Of a DNA stretch of 48,872 nucleotides, positions 1-7,107 are shown piece after piece. How positions within the stretch are numbered: the first letter of the stretch is position 1; every line of letters begins with the position of its first letter. Origin of the DNA: Candidatus Omnitrophota bacterium (GTDB lineage: Bacteria; Hinthialibacterota; Hinthialibacteria; Hinthialibacterales; JAKPRU01). The DNA is taken from contig JAKPYU010000238.1 in the NCBI GenBank assembly GCA_029568995.1, positions 1-48,872 on the forward strand, given 5' to 3'. The notes under the pieces are model-generated. The model had not been told where the DNA came from, searched no databases, and was given only the letters and a program-made list of their open reading frames with translations. The translations under genes were made by a program, and so were the position numbers.

Positions 1-2
1 GA

Positions 3-425
3 TTTCAGTGGTTGTTCGATAATCAAAAGCATGTGGGAACAACCCCCTCTGTATCTCCCCCTTCGACAGGCTCAGGACAACGCCCAAACTTGGGGGAGAT
101 ACCTGTTCGCTGTTATTCCCTGCTGATCAGTGGGCCGAGCGATCTCAATGAATGTTCCAAAGAGGAGTTGGTGCGGTTTGCCCTGGAGGATGTGGGGGAT
201 CTCTTTCCTGGAGCGAAGATCGCGAAGGTGCTCCATTCGTCTGTTTCCAAACAGCGCAGGGCTACATACTCGCCCTATCCGAACATGGAACCGTTTCGAC
301 CGGAACCGGGACAGTGGCTGAAAGGTCTTTATCTGGCCGGGGATTGGACAGCGACCGGATTGCCCTGCACATTGGAAAGCGCGTGCAGGAGCGTGGAGGT
401 GCTGGCGAATCAGATTACATTGTAG
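3..425 (+). CDS. FAD-dependent carotenoid/squalene-type desaturase, C-terminal part (cut by window start)
   Basis: The reading frame is open to the left edge, so only the last 140 or so residues are present. The end carries the motif GLYLAGDWTATGLPCTLESA, the FAD-binding tail of amine-oxidase-type flavoproteins; this wording is closest to HpnE-type hydroxysqualene dehydroxylases and phytoene desaturases (family knowledge). The start FQWLFDNQ also fits the substrate-domain loop of that family. Between WLFDNQKH and YSLLISGPSDL lies a low-complexity piece, rich in Pro, Ser and Gly, encoded by a palindromic repeat (41-102) that appears to have inserted in frame. The last Leu codon and the TAG stop lie inside a second palindrome (420-451), so the native C terminus may have been changed. 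Whether the protein still works is unknown, and the exact substrate cannot be told from this fragment. Confidence 0.75.
   Translation, partial: FQWLFDNQKHVGTTPSVSPPSTGSGQRPNLGEIPVRCYSLLISGPSDLNECSKEELVRFALEDVGDLFPGAKIAKVLHSSVSKQRRATYSPYPNMEPFRPEPGQWLKGLYLAGDWTATGLPCTLESACRSVEVLANQITL
41..102. repeat. palindromic repeat inserted in frame in the desaturase gene
   Basis: An 11-base inverted repeat (gtatctccccc at 51-61, gggggagatac at 92-102) brackets a 30-base centre. A related block, with the same cccccctct start and tttgggggag end, lies between genes at 33041-33080. The element keeps the reading frame open. Confidence 0.65.
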
Positions 426-451
426 GGGCGACGCATGCGTCGCCCCTACAA
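420..451. repeat. perfect 32-base palindrome
   Basis: Positions 420-451 are perfectly self-complementary about a centre gcatgc, with arms containing taggggcgac and gtcgccccta. It supplies the last codon and stop of the desaturase. It could fold into a transcript-ending hairpin, but no T run follows. Looser relatives with gggc and gccc arms lie at 6954-6972, 10584-10608 and 30187-30211. Confidence 0.8.
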
Positions 452-473
452 CATAACGCGGCATTTTCTATCG

Positions 474-1520
474 TTACGCAACCGGGTATTTTGCCAGGAT
501 GCGGTCGAGATCGTACGCGATGCGTTCCATGACGCTGTCGTCCACGGGGTCTTCCCCGAATCGGCCGTAGGTGGGGACATTCAGGCCTTTTCGTTTCAGG
601 TACGCGAGTCCCGAATACGGCGCGGAGAGACCATCAAACAGGCGCAAGGCACGTTGGATGTCTTTCTGAGCCTCCAAAGCTCCCTTGTAATCACCTTGCA
701 CGAATCGGTCGAAGACCGCGCGGAGGATCTCCGGGTTGACATCGCAACCCTGTCCGATTGCGCCGCACGCGCCGGACATGAGGGCGGGAAGCATCGCGGT
801 TTCGGACCCCGCGATCATGACCATATCGGTTCCCTCCATGGCCATCATCAATTCCAACAGCCATTCGTAGTTATTTGTGGAGAGTTTCATCCCGACGATG
901 TTCTTCAGTTTGGAAAGACGGGAAATCATCTGGGGGGTTGTATTGTAGGGACCGGGAAGTCCCGGCGTGTTGTATACGAAAATGGGGAGTTCCGTGGATT
1001 TGGAGACCGTCTCATAATACTTGAAAATCGTATCCTGCAATTTCATGCCGCGAGCGGGCAGGAGCGCAGCGGGGATCACCAAGACAGAGGCGGCAGCGCC
1101 TCGATTACGGGCATATTCGGTCAATTCAAGAGTCTGATCGAGATATTGCACGGGATCGGGGCGATTCTTGCCGATGGTCTTGTAATGGGTGAGATCGACT
1201 CCAGGAGGAACTCCCTCGCGGAAATATTCCCCGAAAGTCCCGAACATGGCGGGTTTCTTGCCTTCCAGAGCCTCCATGGTGATATCGATGGCGCGCTTGG
1301 TATCGGATACGGTGTAGGTGTACATCTTGCCCAACCCGCACCGGACGAACAGCGTGGTGATGCTGGGGTGATCACGCAGCCAGACAACAAAATTGCGAAA
1401 TCCATCCCAATCGATCATTCCACCGGGACCGCATGGCGTAAACATGGGGACAATAACGCCGGTGAGATACTGGGGGACTTCCTGGCCCGTGATGGGGTGA
1501 CGGAATGTGCTCATATTCAT
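474..1520 (-). CDS. dihydrodipicolinate synthase/N-acetylneuraminate lyase family aldolase, non-canonical
   Basis: This is a TIM-barrel Schiff-base aldolase of the DapA/NanA superfamily. The Schiff-base lysine is K212 in VGMKLS and the conserved tyrosine is Y183 in VYNTPG, with the 28-29 residue spacing normal for the family. At 348 residues it is longer than DapA (about 290). The usual GTTGE loop near the N terminus is replaced by CGLGKMY, so the threonine that relays protons in DapA is missing. True lysine-pathway DapA activity is therefore doubtful, and a sugar-acid or other keto-acid aldolase is more likely. Two ATGs compete: the second, at 1514, sits 8 bases after an AAAGG and may be the real start. 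It lies 117 bases downstream of the M42 peptidase on the same strand. Confidence 0.88.
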   Translation of the reverse strand: MNMSTFRHPITGQEVPQYLTGVIVPMFTPCGPGGMIDWDGFRNFVVWLRDHPSITTLFVRCGLGKMYTYTVSDTKRAIDITMEALEGKKPAMFGTFGEYFREGVPPGVDLTHYKTIGKNRPDPVQYLDQTLELTEYARNRGAAASVLVIPAALLPARGMKLQDTIFKYYETVSKSTELPIFVYNTPGLPGPYNTTPQMISRLSKLKNIVGMKLSTNNYEWLLELMMAMEGTDMVMIAGSETAMLPALMSGACGAIGQGCDVNPEILRAVFDRFVQGDYKGALEAQKDIQRALRLFDGLSAPYSGLAYLKRKGLNVPTYGRFGEDPVDDSVMERIAYDLDRILAKYPVA

Positions 1521-1637
1521 AACCTTTCACGAGAGAGAATTAAGAATGGGTAGTTTAGCACTCCGAAGGCGTTTGGTCTGGAGTGGTCCAAGGAAAAAGA
1601 GAGTAGACCTTGTGGACAATGAGGACGGCTGTTCCGT

Positions 1638-2690
1638 TCACAAAGTCCCGATCCACTCTTGAGGGGATTTCAGCCAGGCGGTCAGCAGGTCGACCGCGCC
1701 CTGAAGGTCTTTCTTCTGAACGCTTTCCACGACGGTATGCACATAGCGGCATGGGACGCTGATCGTGATGACCGGTCGCCCGATGCCGGTGCGCTGCATG
1801 GGTCCGGCATCCGTACCGCCACGCGGCAGGATTTCCATCTGAAACGGGATCTTGTTGGATTCCGCTGTTTTCACGAAGGAATCGACCAATCCGCGATGGG
1901 AGATGGAATAGCTGTCCATGATCTTGATCGCGACGCCTTCACCCATCCGGGTCACAGCGTGATCCGGCTCCACTCCAGGCGTGTCACACGCCAGGGTGAC
2001 GTCAATGGCGATTCCGACATCCGGGTCCAGTCCGAAACAGGATGGGCCGGACCCCCTGGTTCCGACTTCCTCCTGGACGGCACCGACCATATAGACATCG
2101 AATGCCGAGTCCGATCCGAGATTTTTCATGACATTCAGTCCGACCCAGACCGCGACACGGTTGTCCATGGCTTTCCCGCTGACGACATCGCCATGGTCGT
2201 GAAACGGTTGAAACAGGGTGACCGGGTCCCCTACGCGGATGATCTCTTTCATCTCATCCGGCTTCATGAATACGTCCACAAAGAACTCATCCACGTCGTA
2301 GGTTTTCTTTTTATCTTCTTCCTTGAGCATGTGGATGGGGCGACCACAGGGATTCATGATGCCGATCACGTCCCGTTTCCCCTGGATCAGGACTCGTCGG
2401 GCAAACAGGTTGCGCGTGTCGAATCCGCCCAGCGGCACCACACGAATAAATCCCTTGTCGTCGATGTGTTTGACATAGAAGCCGATTTCATCCATGTGGC
2501 AGGCCAGCATCACCTTGCGGGCAGGTTCAGCGGCGTTTGACTTGGCTTTCTTGAGGGCAATCAGATTCCCCAGCGTATCGACCGTGATTTCGTCGGCATT
2601 CCGCTGAAGATGATCTCTGGCAATCTCTCGGATACGCTCCTCGCGCCCGGCAACGCCGGATGCTTCGCACAATTTTCGAAGAAGTTCCAT
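1638..2690 (-). CDS. M42 family metallo-aminopeptidase (FrvX/TET-like)
   Basis: This is a cytoplasmic co-catalytic metallopeptidase of the M42 family, which trims N-terminal residues from peptides, usually as a large tetrahedral (TET) complex. The metal ligands and catalytic residues are visible: H65 and D67 in ACHMDEIG, bridging D176 in AMDNRV, catalytic and metal-binding E207 and E208 in VQEEVGTRG, D230 in AIDVT, and H318 near the end. The 350-residue length is normal for the family. The ATG is preceded by an AAAGG about 10 bases upstream. It lies between the SpoIIE-type phosphatase and the DapA-like aldolase, all leftward, with gaps of 137 and 117 bases, so co-transcription is possible but not shown. 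Substrate preference cannot be read from the sequence. Confidence 0.93.
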   Translation of the reverse strand: MELLRKLCEASGVAGREERIREIARDHLQRNADEITVDTLGNLIALKKAKSNAAEPARKVMLACHMDEIGFYVKHIDDKGFIRVVPLGGFDTRNLFARRVLIQGKRDVIGIMNPCGRPIHMLKEEDKKKTYDVDEFFVDVFMKPDEMKEIIRVGDPVTLFQPFHDHGDVVSGKAMDNRVAVWVGLNVMKNLGSDSAFDVYMVGAVQEEVGTRGSGPSCFGLDPDVGIAIDVTLACDTPGVEPDHAVTRMGEGVAIKIMDSYSISHRGLVDSFVKTAESNKIPFQMEILPRGGTDAGPMQRTGIGRPVITISVPCRYVHTVVESVQKKDLQGAVDLLTAWLKSPQEWIGTL

Positions 2691-2827
2691 TGTCCATTCT
2701 GCCTTTGTGAAAAGATGTTTTGAGGATAGCCATTTGACGGGCGGGGGGCGAGGGAGGATTTACATTCGCTTGCTCTGTCGTCGGGGGCAAGATGGCCCCG
2801 CTCCCCTGCCCCACGACTTGGAGGCAT

Positions 2828-4876
2828 TCATCGTCCGGTGCACTTGATGATGATGGCGGTGCTGTCGTCGGTGGCAGGGATTTCGCCGGTGAATGCATTC
2901 ACGGCTTTGCGCAGCTCGGCCAGAATGCCAGCTGCCGAAAGGTGTCGGTTCGCAGAAAGCAGCGACAGGGTGCGGTCCAGGCCGAACTCGTTTCGATCTC
3001 GATCAAAGGAATCAATCATCCCATCGGAGAGAACCGCAAAGAGGTCACCGGGCTTCATTGGAATCGGAGAGATCGGCTTGATTTGGAGTTTGGGGAGAAT
3101 CCCGAACGGCATTGCATCGGCTTCCATTACGATGAACCGATCGTTCTCAGAGTCGTATCGAATCAGCGGGGCCTGCCCCAGGCTCAGGCTGGTGAGAGTT
3201 CTGTCCTCGGCATTCAGATCGCCGAGCCATGCGGTAACAAACCGTCCGCGCTCCAGGTCGGCGGTGACCTGTTCGTTGATCTCGCGAACGACCTCTTCCA
3301 GGTTCGGATTCATGCGGATCGCCATCCGAAGCATGGCGCGAACCTGGGTTACCAGAAGTGCGGGGCCGACTCCATGTCCCGTTGCATCAGCCAGAAACAG
3401 CACGGCCCGCTCTGCCGGACCATCGGAAATCAGCACGATTCTTCCGTTCGGAGCAGGACGATATCCGATGACATCATAGGTATCGCCGCCGGTTGCCTCG
3501 GCGGGTTCACAGTACGCGGCGATATCGAAACCGGCGATTTGAGGAAGGCTTTTCGGCAAGGTGTTCTGTTGAATCTGGTGGGCGATCTTCAGGTCATCCT
3601 CGAGTTTCATGAGAGTTTGCAGCCCGGTACGCATCCGGTCATGGGCGATGGCAAGTTGTCTCACCTCGGTGACATTCGATTCAATTGCCGGTCCGGGGTC
3701 CAGATTTCCGAGACTGATCCGGTTGCTTTCCTCGACCAGATCCTCAACCGGTCGGCTGAGCTTCCTGGCCAGAACCACTGCGCGCCATAAGGCGACTGCC
3801 AGCACACCTGTGGTGATGAGGGTAATCCACGCCCACATCCGCGACATTTCACCCAGGACGTCGGATTCCGGAACCGCCATCCCCATCAAGAACCGAGATC
3901 CCTGAGCCAGATCGAACGGCTGTACACGTCCCCACCAGAGCTGTCCCAGAACTCGAAACCGTGAGGGTCCCTCCTGTCCTTTCGCTGCTGTCAGGCAGGT
4001 CCGGAGAATCTGCCCAGGCCCCTCCTCGCTCAGTTGGTCCACGGATTTCAGCAGGGCTTCTTTGCGCGCATCCGGATCTGTATATCGCTCATGGCGAGGA
4101 AGGCCGATGATCCGATGGTCCCCGTCGGTCAGGACAAACACCATGGCATGTTCACTTACGCGCATTTCCATGGTGTATCGAGATATGTCGCTCAACAGAA
4201 CATCGAATCCGACAATGTGAGTTGTTCCCTCGGGATCACGAAAGGGGATGGAAGCCGTAATACCGGGGTCTTTGGTCGTGAAAAAGATGTAGGGTTCTGT
4301 CCAACAGATCCATTTCTCGATATCGGGTGGCGGTACAACGTCCCGGTATTCTTCCCACCGTCGGGCCGCACCCTGAAACCAGGGTCTTGTTCTGGCATCG
4401 TAGTCCAGTTTTCTCCAGCTCTCCATCGGATGAGCATCGTGGTTTGTCCACTCAAGCCGAAGTGATTGCGTCCCCCATTTGTTCGGCCAGGTCTGGCGGT
4501 TCAACCAGTGATCCCCGACGTTGAGCAGCATGTGTTCCCGGCCATCCAGATCTGCCAGAATAATCGACTTGACTTCAGGAATTCGGCGAATCACCGGCGC
4601 GAAGATCCGGTTCAAATTCTCCGGTTCATCCAATCGAAGCAATCCGGCTTCGCCCCAGGATTCGACCACGAGAAGATTCTGTGTCATTGTAAGGAAGAAA
4701 TGATCCAGTTCCCGTTGCGTGCCGGTCAGCATTTGAGAGATCATCTCTGCCGTCATTTTCTCCATTGTCCACCGGGCAAAGAATCCGGTCGTGGCCATGA
4801 TCGCGCCGCTGAGAAGCACAATCACCAGCACCAGATTCACCATGAAATTGCCGCGTATTGAAATGGTCCGAGACAT
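2828..4876 (-). CDS. membrane sensor with HAMP and SpoIIE/RsbU-type PP2C phosphatase
   Basis: This is a one-component sensor that probably dephosphorylates an anti-sigma-factor antagonist or a similar serine-phosphorylated partner. In order: membrane helix about 12-34, a roughly 310-residue extracytoplasmic sensor (Cache-like), second membrane helix about 346-368, HAMP linker about 368-420 with ARKLSRPVEDL, then a PP2C/SpoIIE phosphatase from about 430 to the end. Metal-binding acidic motifs are present: ATGGDTYDV, FLADATGHGVGPAL, VLSDGMIDSFD and the final TDDSTAI. The preferred start is ATG 4876, because the TTG just upstream has no added support and an AGGGA lies about 9 bases before the ATG. 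No RsbV/RsbW partner lies in the window, so the target is unknown. The ligand of the outer domain is also unknown. Confidence 0.92.
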   Translation of the reverse strand: MSRTISIRGNFMVNLVLVIVLLSGAIMATTGFFARWTMEKMTAEMISQMLTGTQRELDHFFLTMTQNLLVVESWGEAGLLRLDEPENLNRIFAPVIRRIPEVKSIILADLDGREHMLLNVGDHWLNRQTWPNKWGTQSLRLEWTNHDAHPMESWRKLDYDARTRPWFQGAARRWEEYRDVVPPPDIEKWICWTEPYIFFTTKDPGITASIPFRDPEGTTHIVGFDVLLSDISRYTMEMRVSEHAMVFVLTDGDHRIIGLPRHERYTDPDARKEALLKSVDQLSEEGPGQILRTCLTAAKGQEGPSRFRVLGQLWWGRVQPFDLAQGSRFLMGMAVPESDVLGEMSRMWAWITLITTGVLAVALWRAVVLARKLSRPVEDLVEESNRISLGNLDPGPAIESNVTEVRQLAIAHDRMRTGLQTLMKLEDDLKIAHQIQQNTLPKSLPQIAGFDIAAYCEPAEATGGDTYDVIGYRPAPNGRIVLISDGPAERAVLFLADATGHGVGPALLVTQVRAMLRMAIRMNPNLEEVVREINEQVTADLERGRFVTAWLGDLNAEDRTLTSLSLGQAPLIRYDSENDRFIVMEADAMPFGILPKLQIKPISPIPMKPGDLFAVLSDGMIDSFDRDRNEFGLDRTLSLLSANRHLSAAGILAELRKAVNAFTGEIPATDDSTAIIIKCTGR

Positions 4877-5115
4877 CAAACCAATCCCTGTTCAGAGATT
4901 ATGACCGGCAGGATACTAACGCATTTCTTAGAAGAGGTAGAGTGCCGAATGGAAGATGTGCGCAGCCTGACAAGTGTCCGGATCATAGAATGCCTGTCCA
5001 CAACGCCCGCACCGTCCATCTTACCCACCAGCAATGCCACAACACGCTCCTGCCATTTCCACAAATGACGTATCATATTGAGACTGTTTCATAATGAGAT
5101 AATTCGAAAATGTTA

Positions 5116-5143
5116 TTGACAATCACAATTAGCGTGATATAGT
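5116..5143 (+). promoter_or_regulatory. candidate sigma70 promoter (distal)
   Basis: TTGACA at 5116-5121 and TATAGT at 5138-5143 are separated by 16 bases, inside an AT-rich stretch upstream of the zinc-ribbon gene at 5309. Confidence 0.5.
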
Positions 5144-5212
5144 ATAACTAATTGCATAAGAAATTTACAATATTGCGGGTCTTGAAAAATGCGCGATCCA
5201 CAAAAAAAACTA

Positions 5213-5242
5213 TTGCTTTTTCAGATAAGGATGGCATATAAT
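5213..5242 (+). promoter_or_regulatory. candidate sigma70 promoter (proximal)
   Basis: TTGCTT at 5213-5218 and a perfect TATAAT at 5237-5242 are separated by 18 bases. Transcription would begin near 5249, leaving a leader of about 60 bases before the ATG at 5309. Confidence 0.55.
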
Positions 5243-5308
5243 ATGCGAATGCTGATGGTCGGGACGGCGCTAAACCATCTTTCAAAGGTTGAGGTCTGAG
5301 AAGGGGCT

Positions 5309-5983
5309 ATGCCTTCGTCCGATCCAAATAAAGGAGCTGACTCTCAGTATTACACGCGCGAGAGTCAGTCAGTCTATTCCCCGTCCGGGAAGAAACCCCA
5401 AACACCCGTTTTGACCGAATCGAACCGCTTTATGTGCCGGCATTGCGGGATACCGTTTTCCGTGATTCGGAATGCGCGCAAGCTGCAACTTCTGCGCGAA
5501 GGGATCATCAAACGTGCACTGTGCGCGCCATGTGAGGAGCGGGATCGGGAATTACTGACTGCCGTCAATCAGTGTCTGCGCGTGCTGGGCGGCGCATGTA
5601 CCGTTGCAGAGGTGGTGGGGATTTATTCGGACGAGAAACTTGGGCGGTCCCTGTTCAAAGATCCTTTTGCAAAAGTCCGCGTCCGATACAAAGGGAAGGA
5701 TGCGTTGACCATTCAGGATATCGATGGCTGGATCGAGGAAGGTGTAATCCAGTTTGACGAACACGGGCAGATCAAGCCGAAGGCCAAGGGATTTCTGCAC
5801 GACCTGGAGTTGCGTCAGCGGGTTCGCGAGGCGCGAGATGACATGGTGGACAAGCAGAAACCGAAAGACACGTTTCCCGATGAGGGGGGCACAGTGTTTG
5901 TGTCGCGCAGAAGCAAGAAAGGCGGGGCCGCCGTCGGGGCGGAGTATTGGGAGACTGTCAAAGCCTCCGAGTCGATCAAGTAA
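5309..5983 (+). CDS. unknown protein with a CxxC-CxxC zinc ribbon
   Basis: This 224-residue protein is not recognised. The first 40 residues are polar and probably disordered. A likely zinc ribbon follows, with cysteines at 43, 46, 72 and 75 (MCRHCG and LCAPCEE). A mixed alpha/beta region then contains SLFKDPFAKVRVRYKGKD, and the tail is basic (SRRSKKGG). It has no signal peptide or membrane segment, so it is probably cytoplasmic. The composition would suit a nucleic-acid or protein-binding regulator, but that is a guess. The start is well supported by AAGGGG 5 bases before the ATG and by two upstream promoter candidates. It ends 2 bases from the convergent small membrane protein. Confidence 0.8.
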   Translation: MPSSDPNKGADSQYYTRESQSVYSPSGKKPQTPVLTESNRFMCRHCGIPFSVIRNARKLQLLREGIIKRALCAPCEERDRELLTAVNQCLRVLGGACTVAEVVGIYSDEKLGRSLFKDPFAKVRVRYKGKDALTIQDIDGWIEEGVIQFDEHGQIKPKAKGFLHDLELRQRVREARDDMVDKQKPKDTFPDEGGTVFVSRRSKKGGAAVGAEYWETVKASESIK

Positions 5984-5985
5984 GG

Positions 5986-6399
5986 CTAGTCCAGATAAAT
6001 CAACCAATCCATGATTCTGCCCCCCGTGTCATAGTAGACATCTGCAACAACGCCTTTTCCGAAATGATAATGCTCCTGTAATACTGCACCTGCAGAGGCC
6101 ATTTTAAGATTGCCCCGTGTGAAATACGGCTTTATCTGCACTACTTTCTGCAATTCCTCGGAAGTCATTCCTTGTCGAAAACAATCGTCGTATTGCAGGA
6201 GGACAATTGAGCTTGCCCAAAACACCAGCATGTAAGGCAGCAAGCAAGTCGTCAATCCGATTGTCGCCACAAGACATAAATCCGCGATCAATCTGACTTT
6301 AGGGCCACGTGACAGGATTCGGAGCAAGACCCCAACGGAAAGCATCAGGGCGATTGGCGCTCCCGAGAAAACGAAGGCAAACAGAGTATATTTGTTCAT
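5986..6399 (-). CDS. small membrane protein with BamE/SmpA-like C-terminal domain (copy 1)
   Basis: The protein has 137 residues from the ATG at 6399, which a GGAGG 5 bases upstream favours over the ATG at 6411. Two hydrophobic segments (about 5-27 and 37-65) are followed by a soluble domain with RQGMTSEELQKVV and a closing DVYYDTGGRIMDW. The order GMT, short helix, then strand with YDxxGxxxDW matches the next gene and resembles the SmpA/OmlA (BamE) fold (inference from pattern). BamE proteins are normally lipoproteins of the outer-membrane assembly complex; this one has membrane helices and no lipobox, so it is not BamE itself. The two copies lie in tandem 35 bases apart and are probably co-transcribed. 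Function unknown. Confidence 0.7.
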   Translation of the reverse strand: MNKYTLFAFVFSGAPIALMLSVGVLLRILSRGPKVRLIADLCLVATIGLTTCLLPYMLVFWASSIVLLQYDDCFRQGMTSEELQKVVQIKPYFTRGNLKMASAGAVLQEHYHFGKGVVADVYYDTGGRIMDWLIYLD

Positions 6400-6434
6400 C
6401 GGTTCCTCCATTCACTCGCACCGATCAGGCAAAG

Positions 6435-6854
6435 TTAGTCGAATTCCCACTCCCAGTCTTCGACCAATCCATTTTCATCATAGGAGACGTACACCCGATT
6501 GAATCGCAGGCGATAGTGATCCAGTTCCACACGCGTCTTGTCCGGCGTTCGGCAGGCGAGTTCGAGCCGACCGGGAAAGATGTCCTGGATCGTATCCCTG
6601 GTCATACCTGTTCGCATTGCTGCGCAATAGACGATTCGCTCTGCATAGCAGAAAGCCCCGCCGGCGGCAAAGGGAAGCGCAATCACGAGTGAAACAGTCA
6701 GAACGAAGAAGAATAGTGAGATAGCGGTTATTCTGATGCGTCTGGATTTCCGGGCGAAACGCCGGTACAAGTCAGTTCTGAAGAAAACGAAAGAAGCCAA
6801 AACCAGAAGAGCGATGGCAACCCAAAAATGAATAAAAATGACGCAATTTGGCAT
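6435..6854 (-). CDS. small membrane protein with BamE/SmpA-like C-terminal domain (copy 2)
   Basis: This 139-residue protein has hydrophobic segments at about 6-26 and 43-66, then a soluble domain with MRTGMTRDTIQDIFPG and a closing VYVSYDENGLVEDWEWEF. The GMTRD motif and the strand with YDxxGxxxDW are the hallmarks shared with the downstream gene and with SmpA/OmlA-type domains. The two genes look like a diverged tandem duplication, since order and motif spacing agree while most residues differ. The ATG at 6854 has only a weak ribosome site. Copy 2 is the upstream member of the pair. No partner gene reveals the role. Confidence 0.65.
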   Translation of the reverse strand: MPNCVIFIHFWVAIALLVLASFVFFRTDLYRRFARKSRRIRITAISLFFFVLTVSLVIALPFAAGGAFCYAERIVYCAAMRTGMTRDTIQDIFPGRLELACRTPDKTRVELDHYRLRFNRVYVSYDENGLVEDWEWEFD

Positions 6855-6950
6855 GGAAAGTCGACCCCCAATTCCTCAGTTGCCTCCATATTAGCACGAA
6901 GAGGACTCCGATACAATAAAAAAATCGCGCCGGTCGATGAATGAGAACCG

Positions 6951-7037
6951 GGCAACCACAGAGGATTGCCCCTGAGATTCCTCACATTCGTTCGGAATGA
7001 CAGCGTTCCTGTCATTTCGAGCGGAGGGAGAAATCTC
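6951..7037. repeat. two adjoining inverted-repeat elements
   Basis: A gggcaacc/ttgcccc hairpin (about 6954-6972) is followed by the dispersed element gagattcctcacattcg ... cggagggagaaatctc (6974-7037). Its terminal arms gagatt and aatctc are complementary. Other copies lie at 24057-24162 and 47655-47718. The element contains a false upstream ATG (6997) in frame with the peptidase gene. Confidence 0.75.
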
Positions 7038-7107
7038 GGCACGGAGACCCGACGAAAACAGGTGGGCTGTCGTTGCGCGGTTGAAGCCCACCTCACAGGA
7101 AGAGATT

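Larger units (their letters stand above)
4877..5308. other. AT-rich intergenic region with promoters and a possible gene remnant
   Basis: This 430-base gap separates two divergent genes. The right half is clearly more AT-rich than its surroundings and holds two promoter candidates for the rightward gene. On the minus strand, 5092-4928 reads as a 55-codon Cys-rich frame with one internal TAA at 5021-5023, possibly a decayed zinc-ribbon gene. No RNA gene is recognised. Confidence 0.5.

Noticed and set aside
435-1553. A 372-codon plus-strand frame opposite the DapA-like gene
   Set aside because: The Schiff-base lysine and family motifs are on the minus strand; this frame has none.
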